A stretch of DNA of 10,958 nucleotides from a bacterium (GTDB lineage Bacteria; SZUA-79; Acidulodesulfobacterales; Acidulodesulfobacteraceae): contig JAJYHI010000073.1 in assembly GCA_021784835.1 (NCBI GenBank), positions 1 to 10,958 on the forward strand, in the 5' to 3' direction. A program made the translations under genes and the position numbers. Positions 1 through 6,672 of the stretch are shown piece after piece; the stretch's first letter is position 1; every line of letters starts with the position of its first letter. The notes beneath the pieces are model-generated. The model was not told where the DNA came from. It saw nothing but the letters and a program-made list of their open reading frames with translations, and did not search any database.

Positions 1-311
1 CCCCTTTTTAATATTAAATTGTTTTAGTTTTTTAATAACCGACAGCGGATATTAAAATTTTAACAGATTTTCATATTTAGGGAAGTAAGATTTTAAAATT
101 ACTGTCTTGATTTATTGGTTCATTATAAACAGGCGTTTGACAACAGACGTTTTTCATGGATTATTATTCAATTATTATTAATTCCAGGGATTATATTTTA
201 AACGGTTTTATAGATAATACTTTTTAGGATTTTATTGGATAACCCATGAACTTTAGTTTTAATTTCTGTAATATTTTTAAGAATAAATAAATATCTTTTT
301 GGAAAAATACA
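1..311. other. AT-rich intergenic region, no gene recognised
   Basis: Stretch downstream of the restriction endonuclease gene, reaching the window edge. I see no convincing gene; the only readable item is a 26-codon minus-strand frame (157 to 77) with no supporting features. A short imperfect direct repeat, ACAGGCGTTT at 129-138 and ACAGACGTTT at 143-152, is present. No clear terminator hairpin follows the endonuclease stop. Confidence 0.5.
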
Positions 312-1094
312 TTAGTAAGTATCAATTTTTTCTTCCGCTATTTTTTTAAACTTCTGGCTCAATTTTTCTTTAAATTCTTTTCCAACTTTATCAAACTCAT
401 CTAATAATTGCGGAAAAGTATTTTTCCCGCCGATAAAATTCCAATATTCATCGCCTACTAAAAAATCATTGGGATGGTCCATCATCCCAACTTCCGTAAA
501 ACGTGAATAAGGTTTAGGGTGATATGGATTATATGGAAAAGCCAAAAATACTTTTACGGAAGATCTTCTTCGAGCAATCCATTCTAATAATTTTGTCTTG
601 CTACTTTCAAAAACATCTATATTTGGTTTAACGGTTTTAATCTCGAAAAAAGATTCTTTATTATCTCGTTTCATATAAAAATCGGCAATATTTCCTGATT
701 TTTGAAATTCACCTCCAAAAGAAGAAGCGGATAGAACCTCTTTAGCCTCTTGCTGGATATCTGATTTTCTCTTGCCCTCCCTAAGTCCATTAATAATTTT
801 AGAAATAACAGCTTTCTGAGAAGGAGATATTGCCCCTCCTACGCCATAGTTGCGGAAAGCTTCCTGTGAATTTTCGGATGCAATTATAACCGACACGTCC
901 TCATAAATTGACATACCTAAGGAAGTAGCTAAAGAATGAATAAAAGAATAGGCGGCTATTTTCTCGTTATCCTGGATAAGTCTTGCTAAGAAGGGCATCG
1001 ATGTCGTTTCCCGTCCATACTCCTTAAGTTTACTTTCGATTTTCTCGGTTAAGAGAGCTTTAATCTTATTTTTTTGCGCCTCTGATAAGGCCAT
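312..1094 (-). CDS. Type II restriction endonuclease, TdeIII/MjaII family
   Basis: 260-aa endonuclease predicted to cut unmethylated double-stranded DNA at a short specific site, as partner of the methyltransferase upstream. The family is recognised from the block around residues 136-158: ADFY followed by FFEIKTVKPN, with D138 and E151-x-K153 forming a PD-(D/E)xK-type catalytic core. A helical N-terminal half (1-130) and the W172-x-A-R-R-R region after the core also fit the family, and the length is normal. The start is ATG at 1094; a good Shine-Dalgarno AAGGAGAT lies within the last codons of the methyltransferase gene, which ends 3 bp before it, so the two are translationally coupled with the methylase first. 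From memory, characterised relatives (MjaII, TdeIII) recognise GGNCC; that specificity for this protein is an inference. No frameshift or lost catalytic residue is visible. Confidence 0.88.
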   Translation of the reverse strand: MALSEAQKNKIKALLTEKIESKLKEYGRETTSMPFLARLIQDNEKIAAYSFIHSLATSLGMSIYEDVSVIIASENSQEAFRNYGVGGAISPSQKAVISKIINGLREGKRKSDIQQEAKEVLSASSFGGEFQKSGNIADFYMKRDNKESFFEIKTVKPNIDVFESSKTKLLEWIARRRSSVKVFLAFPYNPYHPKPYSRFTEVGMMDHPNDFLVGDEYWNFIGGKNTFPQLLDEFDKVGKEFKEKLSQKFKKIAEEKIDTY

Positions 1095-1097
1095 AGC

Positions 1098-2687
1098 CTA
1101 ATCTCCTTTCATATGAAAAATTATTTCCGAATAAGCACTTTTATCTCTTTCGGTTCTGTTGAGAACAGGCCGTTTGAACTTATTAACTATTTGCATGCCA
1201 GCTTCCTTGGCGATATCGGGATATAAATTATATTTGTCGTTTGCAACAAGAAAAACGTTATAGTCTTCAGCTAAATATTTCTTGCAATTATTTAAAACTC
1301 CTGCCACGCCCTTAATATAATCTAAACGTGCCTCTCTGCCAGAACCCTTGTGCATAGGACCTATTTCTAAATCGTCTTTCCGGGAAAAGCCAAAAAGGTC
1401 GTATGCATAAGCATGTTGCTCATGATAATCAATAAGTCCAACATATGGAGGACTGGAAAAAATACCGGCTATCTTATTGCATTTGACCTGATTTGCTAAA
1501 TTAGGATTATATTTCTTCAGAGCCTGCGGAATATTAATAGTTCTCGAATCTCCTATTAAACAGATTTGAGATGTATTCGTCCGCAGTTTATTAAATTGGC
1601 TTAATCTTGATATGGTATCTTTACTATAACATTGCCACCAACTAAGAATTGAAAACAACGGCTTGCAAATTTTTCCATGTTTTACGCAATAATAAACAGT
1701 CGTAACTGGGTCTATCAAAGTTGCCAAATCGGAATGTGTGGTTGCCCTGCATGACCGTATAGTCCTGCTTAAAATAACGGCAACAACATTCTTAATACTT
1801 CTATCTTTTATTTTTTTTATAAGGTTAAATACAAAATCAATTTCTGAACGAACATTGGACAAATACCATTTATCAAGAAAATTCCCGTTCTTTTTCTGGA
1901 ATAATTTAATATCATATTCGACCAGAAGCTTATTGTAAATAGGTAAAAATTCCTTTTCTTTTTCTGCTCCATACTTTGCCCCGTTTATTTTTCCGTTTTC
2001 AATTTTATACCTGTATTCGGGGGAAGGGAAATATTTATTGTTAAAAGCAACCAATTCCTTGGCAAGCCTGCTTTCGAATCTTATTATATTCGAATTGGAA
2101 ACAAATTCGGTCAGTTCATCGGTTATCTTTTGCGTTTCATGTGTTAAGGCGGCAAGGTCATAATTATTGATTTTAATATTGGAGATAAGCGCATTAAAAC
2201 TTGAAACATCAATGCCAACGGCGTGCATTCCTAATTCGTTAGATTGGACAAGAGTGGTTCCGCTTCCGCAGAAAGGGTCGAGAATAATATCCTCTTTCCT
2301 GAAGTAAATATCTTTTTTAAAATCATCTGTTTTTGAGTCTAAAAAATATTCCACAAGCTGAGGAATGAACTTTCCCTTATAAGGATGCAACCTATGTACA
2401 TGTTTCGTAGTATCCTTCTCCCTTAAATTGTCAAAAGAAAGATGCCAGTTTAAATCATGCCCCAGCTGATTTTTCCAGCTTAACTCCCGTGTTCCGTTTA
2501 AAGAACTATAATAATTTTTTAAATCACCTATTCTAATTAACGTCGAGCCGTTGTCGCCATACTTCCTTATCTTTCCATATTGAACAAGATAAGAGATGTT
2601 AGATGTATCAATTTGCCTTTTTAAAAATCGGCTCGCCCATTCACTCGCTTCTTTAATTGATATTAAATCAATTTGTTCGGTTATCAT
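1098..2687 (-). CDS. DNA methyltransferase (N4-cytosine/N6-adenine class) of the R-M pair
   Basis: 529-aa S-adenosylmethionine-dependent DNA methyltransferase that should protect the host from the adjacent endonuclease. Visible motifs: a motif X-like HPYKGKFIPQLVEYFL (101-116), the SAM-binding motif I DPFCGSGT (137-144) followed by GIDVSSFNAL, and the catalytic motif IV SSPPY (411-415). Motif I precedes motif IV with about 260 residues between, room for a target-recognition domain, so the order is alpha-like. SPPY favours amino methylation, most often N4-cytosine, but base identity is inferred. Residues 8-60 (SIKEASEW...LVQYGKIRKYGD...IRIGDLKNYY) look like an excisionase/MerR-type winged helix, an extra DNA-binding module. 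The C-terminus (NRTERDKSAYSEIIFHMK) is typical of this methylase group. The Shine-Dalgarno before ATG 2687 is weak. It forms one operon with the endonuclease. Confidence 0.88.
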   Translation of the reverse strand: MITEQIDLISIKEASEWASRFLKRQIDTSNISYLVQYGKIRKYGDNGSTLIRIGDLKNYYSSLNGTRELSWKNQLGHDLNWHLSFDNLREKDTTKHVHRLHPYKGKFIPQLVEYFLDSKTDDFKKDIYFRKEDIILDPFCGSGTTLVQSNELGMHAVGIDVSSFNALISNIKINNYDLAALTHETQKITDELTEFVSNSNIIRFESRLAKELVAFNNKYFPSPEYRYKIENGKINGAKYGAEKEKEFLPIYNKLLVEYDIKLFQKKNGNFLDKWYLSNVRSEIDFVFNLIKKIKDRSIKNVVAVILSRTIRSCRATTHSDLATLIDPVTTVYYCVKHGKICKPLFSILSWWQCYSKDTISRLSQFNKLRTNTSQICLIGDSRTINIPQALKKYNPNLANQVKCNKIAGIFSSPPYVGLIDYHEQHAYAYDLFGFSRKDDLEIGPMHKGSGREARLDYIKGVAGVLNNCKKYLAEDYNVFLVANDKYNLYPDIAKEAGMQIVNKFKRPVLNRTERDKSAYSEIIFHMKGD

Positions 2688-2806
2688 CTTTGTAAAGGTT
2701 TACGACTAATTTTTTAAATTTTTTTTAGTAAAAAGGCAAACAAATTATCCCGCCTCGTTATAACAGCTTATTTCCGAGCCTTAAAACGCAAATATGAAAG
2801 GATTTT
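2688..2806 (-). promoter_or_regulatory. Leader and possible promoter of the R-M operon
   Basis: The 119-bp gap between the DUF29 stop and the methyltransferase start has room for an R-M promoter. Read on the minus strand it contains TTATAAC as a possible -10 near 2758-2764, with only a poor -35 upstream. A T/A-rich tract follows and the Shine-Dalgarno is weak. I cannot tell whether the R-M pair has its own promoter or reads through from DUF29. Confidence 0.25.
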
Positions 2807-3319
2807 TTACAAGTTGTTAAAGAAAAATATATCTTTATTGGAAATTTCAGTTATCTCGGAAGCTTTTACGACGGTTTCTTTAAAGGAATAAGGACATTCT
2901 TCGGGAATTAAACTAAGTTTTATATCAGTATCGGAAAATATTATATATCTTGCTTCTTCCCACGCATTATTAAAGGCCTTATTGAAGATTTTTTCTTGTT
3001 TTAATCCTGGATTTTGTTTTAAAACCTTTTTTATATTAAATATAGAATTTGCTATAGTATTTATCCAACTCTTAGTTCTTAAATCCGGTTGATTATCCCA
3101 TTTATATATATGAGAAAGAAGATTTGCAAGATAGCTTTCTAACTTATAATATTCCGATTTCCCCAAGTCTTTTACCTCTTCCGCTAAGTTAATATAATCT
3201 ATTTCGTTTAATTTGCCTTCTTTAAGGAGTTCCGCGTTGGTCATAGCCCAAGTGTAATAATCGGTATCGTATAGACCGGAAAGATTATTTACGGCAGACT
3301 TTTCTTTTACGTTTAACAT
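2807..3319 (-). CDS. DUF29 family protein
   Basis: 170-aa protein of the DUF29 family, whose biochemical function is unknown. The family signature is clear: an N-terminal LYDTDYYTWAMTNAELLKEG (about 16-35), then INLAEEVKDLGKSEYYKLESYLANLLSHIYKW (43-74), and an Arg/Trp-containing helix around RTKSWINTI (81-89). The length is only slightly above the usual ~140-160 aa. It appears soluble, with no signal peptide or membrane segment. ATG 3319 is preceded by AAAAGGTAT, an acceptable ribosome site. It lies 119 bp upstream of the R-M operon on the same strand, but nothing shows a functional link. DUF29 genes are often found as scattered accessory copies, which suits this context. Confidence 0.85.
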   Translation of the reverse strand: MLNVKEKSAVNNLSGLYDTDYYTWAMTNAELLKEGKLNEIDYINLAEEVKDLGKSEYYKLESYLANLLSHIYKWDNQPDLRTKSWINTIANSIFNIKKVLKQNPGLKQEKIFNKAFNNAWEEARYIIFSDTDIKLSLIPEECPYSFKETVVKASEITEISNKDIFFFNNL

Positions 3320-3718
3320 AATTTTAATACCTTTTAAAAATTAATAACCTATAATAATAAAATATAGCACCATACGGAAAGATAATCAAGTTTAGGGGAA
3401 AAGTATTTATCTTTTTAGTATTAGTTTGACATACTCAATTCCAAAATAAACATCGATATAACACCTTTTTTCAATATTTTGAATAATATTAGTTGAAGTA
3501 TTGATGCTTATTTTTAAATTCTGCATATAATATCTACTTTTTATCAGAATGTATCTAAACATAACATTGATAATACTTATAAGGCTTAATTCATTATATC
3601 GATACTGTATCTAAAATTTATCAAATTTACGTAAATTCTATTAAAAATTAAGAAATTATGTCAAGGTATGATATGCGTAAGAATGGCTATTTAAGGCTTG
3701 ATATTGCCGATTTTAGAG
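3320..3718. other. Gene-free AT-rich stretch beside the tRNA remnant
   Basis: About 400 bp without a gene I can support. It contains a 14-bp perfect palindrome AATTTACGTAAATT at 3624-3637, a short GATACTGTATC palindrome at 3601-3611, and the shared word GTATCTAAA at about 3549 and 3607. An isolated TTGACA at 3426-3431 lacks a matching -10 and a downstream gene. If the neighbouring tRNA fragment is an integration boundary, this is host-side sequence downstream of the tRNA. Confidence 0.45.
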
Positions 3719-3768
3719 TGGTGAGCCGCGCGGGAGTCGAACCCACGACCACCTGATTAAAAGGCAGA
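3719..3768 (-). other. tRNA-Lys(UUU) 3' fragment, probable attachment site
   Basis: On the minus strand these 50 bases read as the 3' half of a tRNA: anticodon loop CTTTTAA (3763-3757, anticodon TTT), 3' anticodon stem TCAGG, variable loop TGGTC, T arm GTGGG-TTCGACT-CCCGC (five pairs, one G-U type), acceptor strand GCGGCTC, discriminator A and an encoded CCA ending at 3719. The sequence 5' to the anticodon loop (TCTGC) already pairs poorly with TCAGG, and no D arm or 5' acceptor strand (expected GAGCCGC) occurs in the AT-rich DNA beyond 3768. It is therefore a half-gene of the kind left at the distal end of an island integrated by a tyrosine recombinase, or carried as attP on the circular form. 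No integrase lies in the window. Fragment identity is clear; the att role is inferred. Confidence 0.7.
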
Positions 3769-3881
3769 CAACGTATTTAATAACATATTAATTTTATTAA
3801 TAAATTATTAACATAAAATCGCCTATGGGACAAATTTGAGACAATCACGCCGTAAAACCTATATGTAATTATTTTTTTTGC
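3769..3881. other. Short spacer between att-like site and HEPN gene
   Basis: AT-rich spacer downstream of the HEPN stop. On the minus strand a run of A residues follows the stop and no GC-rich terminator stem is evident. The plus-strand patch TGGGACAAATTTGAGACAAT around 3825-3844 is slightly unlike its surroundings, but I cannot assign it. Confidence 0.35.
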
Positions 3882-4268
3882 CTATTTTATATTTATTTTT
3901 TTTAAAGTAAATAATTTTACTTTTTCGGCTATTGCGATAGCTTCTTTGGCATCTTCCAAACTTGGCTCTATAATGTCGTCATACCTTACGATAACGGCAT
4001 AGTTCGTCATATCGTCTATATTTAGTTTTTCAAGCTCGATAAAATCATCGTCTATCTTTTTGCAGGACCCTAATAATTGCGATATATCGTGAGTTTTGTT
4101 AATTTCTTTATCGTTATAGACCAAATAAGCTTTTAAAAATTTTTCAACCGCCTGCTGGCAGTGAAAGCAAATTCCTTCCGCCGACGCCTCTTTGCTGTTA
4201 TACAATATATTGGCGTCTTTCAAATCGTTTTCCGCTTTTCTTAATAAAACAATAACGGATTCTTTCAT
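3882..4268 (-). CDS. HEPN domain protein, partner of MNT nucleotidyltransferase
   Basis: 128-aa all-helical HEPN protein. The pattern is typical of the family: LLRKAENDLKDANILYN (8-24), then GICFHCQQAVEKFLKAYLVYN (32-52), THDISQLL (59-66) and a last helix LEDAKEAIAIAEKVK (104-118). HEPN proteins encoded with MNT proteins are commonly toxins (RNases or nucleotidylation-controlled effectors), or accessory subunits. Its only arginines are R10 and R95 and its histidines H36 and H60, so the RX4-6H RNase motif of HepT/DUF86-type toxins is absent. It may be the non-RNase subgroup or act differently. The ATG overlaps the MNT stop as ATGA (4265-4268), indicating translational coupling and likely complex formation, with AAGGCG as ribosome site inside the MNT gene. 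The length is normal. Confidence 0.87.
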   Translation of the reverse strand: MKESVIVLLRKAENDLKDANILYNSKEASAEGICFHCQQAVEKFLKAYLVYNDKEINKTHDISQLLGSCKKIDDDFIELEKLNIDDMTNYAVIVRYDDIIEPSLEDAKEAIAIAEKVKLFTLKKINIK

Positions 4269-4600
4269 AAACTTACGCCTTCTTTATTGACGTAATAGGA
4301 TAAAAAGCCGGCATCGTTTATTTGATTTTTATACGTTTCTTTTGATTTAACGACGATATCGTTTGATATGTTGTTTATAGCCATTCTTCTGCGGATGTTG
4401 CGCAAAATAATTTTTAAATCTTCTTTAAATATATCCTTATCGATTAATACGAAAAAGTCCCAGTCGCTTCCTTCTTTATAATCTCCTCTTGCTCTCGAAC
4501 CGAATAAAAAAATCCTATCGACCTTATATCCGGCTTTTTCGACTTCTTCGTTAATTATCGTCTTTGCAATCTCGAGATTTTTATTTAACGTCTTTTCCAT
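4265..4600 (-). CDS. MNT-type minimal nucleotidyltransferase
   Basis: 111-aa minimal nucleotidyltransferase of the polymerase-beta fold. The active-site signature is present: FLFGSRARGD (31-40) with G34-S35, then SDWDFFV (45-51) with D46 and D48 as metal ligands, and a later acidic NDIVV with D81 as probable third carboxylate. In MNT/HEPN modules such proteins can act as antitoxins by transferring AMP to the HEPN partner; that role here is inferred from the arrangement. It is the first gene of an overlapping pair with the HEPN gene and lies 38 bp after the Xre repressor gene on the same strand. No Shine-Dalgarno precedes ATG 4600. Instead an extended -10 promoter ends about 7 bp before the ATG, suggesting a leaderless or near-leaderless transcript in addition to read-through from xre. 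Confidence 0.88.
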   Translation of the reverse strand: MEKTLNKNLEIAKTIINEEVEKAGYKVDRIFLFGSRARGDYKEGSDWDFFVLIDKDIFKEDLKIILRNIRRRMAINNISNDIVVKSKETYKNQINDAGFLSYYVNKEGVSL

Positions 4601-4607
4601 ACAATTT

Positions 4608-4618
4608 ATTATAGCATA
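4608..4618 (-). promoter_or_regulatory. Extended -10 promoter of the MNT-HEPN pair
   Basis: On the minus strand the sequence TATGCTATAAT matches the extended -10 pattern (TRTGnTATAAT) exactly, and no good -35 is needed or seen. Transcription starting the usual ~7 bp further on would begin at about 4600-4601, which is the ATG of the MNT gene itself. The absence of a Shine-Dalgarno fits a leaderless message. Confidence 0.5.
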
Positions 4619-4638
4619 ATAAATAACATAAAACTGCG

Positions 4639-5235
4639 TTACTCCGTAAAGCCCTTTACTACGCCTAAAAGCCCTGTAATTACCTTTTGAATTCTCACGG
4701 GATCCTTAAACGCAGATATGCTTTTTAGGAGCTCCTCGAAGTCTTTATATTCCAAAAGACGAAGTATTTCGTCGGGCATATAGCCGGCAAGGGTAAGGTA
4801 TTCGGCTACCGGTTGCTTAAACTCTTCGGCAAGTTTTACTATTTCTTCTTTGGAAAGGACATCTGAGCCTTCTATTGCCTGTTTAATCTTTTCCGTTCTT
4901 TTCTTGGCGGAAATATCTTTCTTAATGCGGGCTATGAAATTATCCGGCATGCTGTCTTTTTTAAGAACTATTTTTTTAAGGACGCTGTCCGGTATTTTGT
5001 CTTGAAGTTTTGCTTTGGCAAGTAGCAGGTATAGTTCGTCTTTGGTATTGCCGTCCACTTTAAACATATCTATTATTTGGTCTAAAAGCTCCATGCTGGG
5101 AAGCCTTTTATCGACTTCTATCAAGTTTAAATGGACTGCGGCTACTTTAAATTTATTGGACATAGAAGCTATGGAGATATGCTTACTCTGCCTGATTTCC
5201 TGAAGAATGCGACCTAAGGTTTTTTCCTGAGACAT
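4639..5235 (-). CDS. Xre-family transcriptional repressor
   Basis: 198-aa protein with an N-terminal Cro/C1-type helix-turn-helix domain at residues 6-60 (LGRILQEIRQSKHISIASMSNKF...LIEVDKRLPSMELLDQIIDMF), in the usual order of helix, positioning helix, recognition helix and the E-x-x-K-R-x-P-S turn. Residues 75-198 are charged and helical (DSVLKKIV, EEIVKLAEEF, EYLTLAGYMPDEILRLLEY) and likely form a dimerisation or sensing region; I recognise no enzyme motif. The start is supported by AAAGGGAG upstream of ATG 5235. It is divergent from rep, and its promoter is overlapped by three operator-like sites, so autoregulation and perhaps control of rep are likely. It may also control the MNT-HEPN pair located 38 bp downstream. 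The length exceeds a minimal antitoxin Xre protein. Confidence 0.82.
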   Translation of the reverse strand: MSQEKTLGRILQEIRQSKHISIASMSNKFKVAAVHLNLIEVDKRLPSMELLDQIIDMFKVDGNTKDELYLLLAKAKLQDKIPDSVLKKIVLKKDSMPDNFIARIKKDISAKKRTEKIKQAIEGSDVLSKEEIVKLAEEFKQPVAEYLTLAGYMPDEILRLLEYKDFEELLKSISAFKDPVRIQKVITGLLGVVKGFTE

Positions 5236-5274
5236 ATTTGCTCCCTTTAAATTATAATAAAACGTTATTAATTA

Positions 5275-5327
5275 AACTATTAATTATATAAATATAACTA
5301 ATAGTTATATATTATAACTTGATAGTT
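5275..5327. promoter_or_regulatory. Three operator-like sites at the xre promoter
   Basis: Three related short dyads begin with AACT at 5275, 5296 and 5316, that is 21 and 20 bp apart, about two helical turns. They are AACTATTAATT (5275-5285), AACTAATAGTT (5296-5306, core of a 19-bp perfect palindrome at 5292-5310) and AACTTGATAGTT (5316-5327). The third lies between the -35 and -10 of the xre promoter and the second at the transcription start, where a bound repressor would block transcription. The binding protein is inferred to be the Xre product. Confidence 0.6.
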
Positions 5328-5339
5328 TGGGAGCGTCAA
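5311..5339 (-). promoter_or_regulatory. Sigma70-type promoter of xre
   Basis: On the minus strand TTGACG (5339-5334), a 17-bp spacer and TATAAT (5316-5311) form a near-consensus promoter. The start should fall near 5304, giving a leader of about 70 nt before xre. It overlaps two of the operator-like sites. Confidence 0.75.
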
Positions 5340-5400
5340 GATTTTTATTTAGCGGAAAAAGCGGAAAAAATAAGGAAAATAATAGGAGATATAAAAACAA

Positions 5401-5493
5401 ATATGCTAAATGTAGTTAAATGTAGTCGAATACAGTTAAATGTAGAATTCCATTTAGGTGACTTTAATTACATTTGATTGTATTTAAGCATAT
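5401..5493. repeat. Mirror array of 10-bp units in the xre-rep region
   Basis: Four head-to-tail 10-bp units, TAAATGTAGT (5407-5416), TAAATGTAGT (5417-5426), CGAATACAGT (5427-5436) and TAAATGTAGA (5437-5446), are followed by units in the opposite orientation: ATTCCATTTA (5447-5456), a degenerate GGTGACTTTA, ATTACATTTG (5467-5476) and ATTGTATTTA (5477-5486). The outer ends ATATGC (5401-5406) and GCATAT (5488-5493) are also inverted, so the block has dyad symmetry about 5447. A 10-bp step puts every unit on one face of the helix. It differs in sequence from the 22-bp iterons. A role in Rep autoregulation, strand opening or antisense RNA control is possible; none is shown. Confidence 0.7.
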
Positions 5494-5551
5494 CTTATGT
5501 TATCGCTTACCGCATATTCATATAATCGAAAATTATTTTAATATTTTTCTA

Positions 5552-5605
5552 TTGACAACAATTATAAGAAAATGATAAAAAATAATTAATTAATCTTGAT
5601 ATAAT
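5552..5605 (+). promoter_or_regulatory. Candidate rep promoters
   Basis: Two overlapping possibilities drive rep. One is a consensus -35 TTGACA at 5552-5557 with a fair -10 GATAAA at 5574-5579 (16-bp spacer). The other is an extended -10, TGATATAAT at 5597-5605, without a good -35. Either gives a 100-125 nt AT-rich leader ahead of rep, long enough for translational control. Confidence 0.5.
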
Positions 5606-5711
5606 AGTAATACTAACACTTATATAATTAAGCAATTGATTGATATGCAAGTTTGATTTTAATTATATCATATTTTTTAAAAAAACAATATAAATATTTT
5701 TAAGGTGAAAA

Positions 5712-6665
5712 ATGTCGGTAATTACTAATGACGGGTTAGATGCTTACAAAGCTTTTAAAAATAACAGCGTAATTAAAAAAGATAACGATTTAATATTTGC
5801 GCGGTGCGATTTATCTGCGGTTCAAATAAAAATCCTAAGCGTCGTATTAGGACAAATTTACAAGGATGACGATGAATTAAAGCCCTTCATTATGCCTGCG
5901 CCTCAATTTTTAAAAATTATCGGTCTGGGCAACGAAAACTATTCATACCTCAATTTTTTATTGAAAGATTTTATCAAGAAACCTATCGAATTTTTTAAAG
6001 ATAACAAAAATTGGAAAATTTACAGTTGGTTCACCGATGCCGGTTGCTCAGGAGGGCTCGTAGAAATAAATCTGAATCCAAAACTTGCGCCATATTTATT
6101 AAATTTGAAACAAAAATTTACGACATACCCGTTGAGCCAAATTCTAAATTTAAAGAGCAAATACAATATGAAACTTTACGAAGTTTTCGTGTCGGTTTTA
6201 GGCAGAAATCAAAGTTTTATTTATGTAATTACGATAGACGATTTCAAAAAACTATTAAACATCGAAAAAATGCAATTTTCAAAAATCCGACAATCTATTT
6301 TAGATAAAATTAATTTAAAAAATACGGATATTTCTGTAGAATATAAAATAATAAAATCCGGCAATAAAGTCATGAAACTGTCATTTCTTATAAAAAGAAT
6401 CGCAAAGAAAATATTATCGCAAAGAAAAATAACTTTTAATCCAGCTACCCTAAGGTTTGACGGTATTGAATTCGGCGATATAGTTTTTTACGAAACCGAA
6501 TTCGACGGACTCGACGTCGATAAAGAAATTGAAAAAATGCAAGACTGGATAGTCAGAAAGACTGATTTTGAGAATTTAAAAGAAAAGGACTGGAGCGTCG
6601 ATATTTTTGAATGGCTGCAGAGGGCATTGGACGGTGGCGCATGGTCGGATTATTACGGAATATAA
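5712..6665 (+). CDS. rep: Rep_3 family plasmid replication initiator
   Basis: 317-aa initiator of the Rep_3 (RepB/RepE-like) family, which binds iterons at the plasmid origin, opens the DNA and recruits host replication proteins. The first winged-helix region (about 18-130) begins with VIKKDNDLIFARCDLSAVQIKIL; the second (about 135-230) includes the family hallmark SKYNMKLYEVFVSVLG (149-164) and FKKLLNIEKMQFSKIRQSIL, the DNA-contacting part. A C-terminal tail (265-317, IEKMQDWIVRKT...KDWSVDIFEWLQRAL) resembles tails of other plasmid and phage replication proteins. ATG 5712 follows AAGGTG at a good spacing. A hairpin with a T-run and five 22-bp iterons follow immediately, confirming the role. 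The gene name is generic; I cannot assign an incompatibility group. Confidence 0.92.
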   Translation: MSVITNDGLDAYKAFKNNSVIKKDNDLIFARCDLSAVQIKILSVVLGQIYKDDDELKPFIMPAPQFLKIIGLGNENYSYLNFLLKDFIKKPIEFFKDNKNWKIYSWFTDAGCSGGLVEINLNPKLAPYLLNLKQKFTTYPLSQILNLKSKYNMKLYEVFVSVLGRNQSFIYVITIDDFKKLLNIEKMQFSKIRQSILDKINLKNTDISVEYKIIKSGNKVMKLSFLIKRIAKKILSQRKITFNPATLRFDGIEFGDIVFYETEFDGLDVDKEIEKMQDWIVRKTDFENLKEKDWSVDIFEWLQRALDGGAWSDYYGI

Positions 6666-6672
6666 TTAATTT

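Larger units (their letters stand above)
5236..5711. other. Divergent control region between xre and rep
   Basis: 476 bp without a supported gene. From left to right it holds the xre leader with three operator-like sites, the xre promoter, a tandem GCGGAAAAA pair (5352-5360 and 5361-5369), the 10-bp-unit mirror array (5401-5493), and rep promoter candidates with a ~100-nt AT-rich leader. The density of repeats suggests replication control as well as transcription control. Confidence 0.7.

Noticed and set aside
77..157. 26-codon minus-strand frame downstream of the endonuclease gene
   Set aside because: No ribosome site and no recognisable similarity; it is consistent with chance in a short spacer.
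1738..1938. Plus-strand 66-codon frame
   Set aside because: Lies wholly inside the methyltransferase gene on the other strand, without a ribosome site.
3426..3460. Plus-strand TTGACA followed by GATATA
   Set aside because: Spacing is 23 bp and no gene follows on that strand.
5403..5477. Plus-strand 24-codon frame starting ATG CTA AAT GTA within the 10-bp array
   Set aside because: The only AGGAG is about 14 bp from the ATG, the repeat step (10 bp) is not a multiple of three, and the block has dyad symmetry, all pointing to a non-coding element.
6011..6307. Plus-strand 98-codon frame
   Set aside because: Contained within rep in another frame; rep is clearly the real gene.
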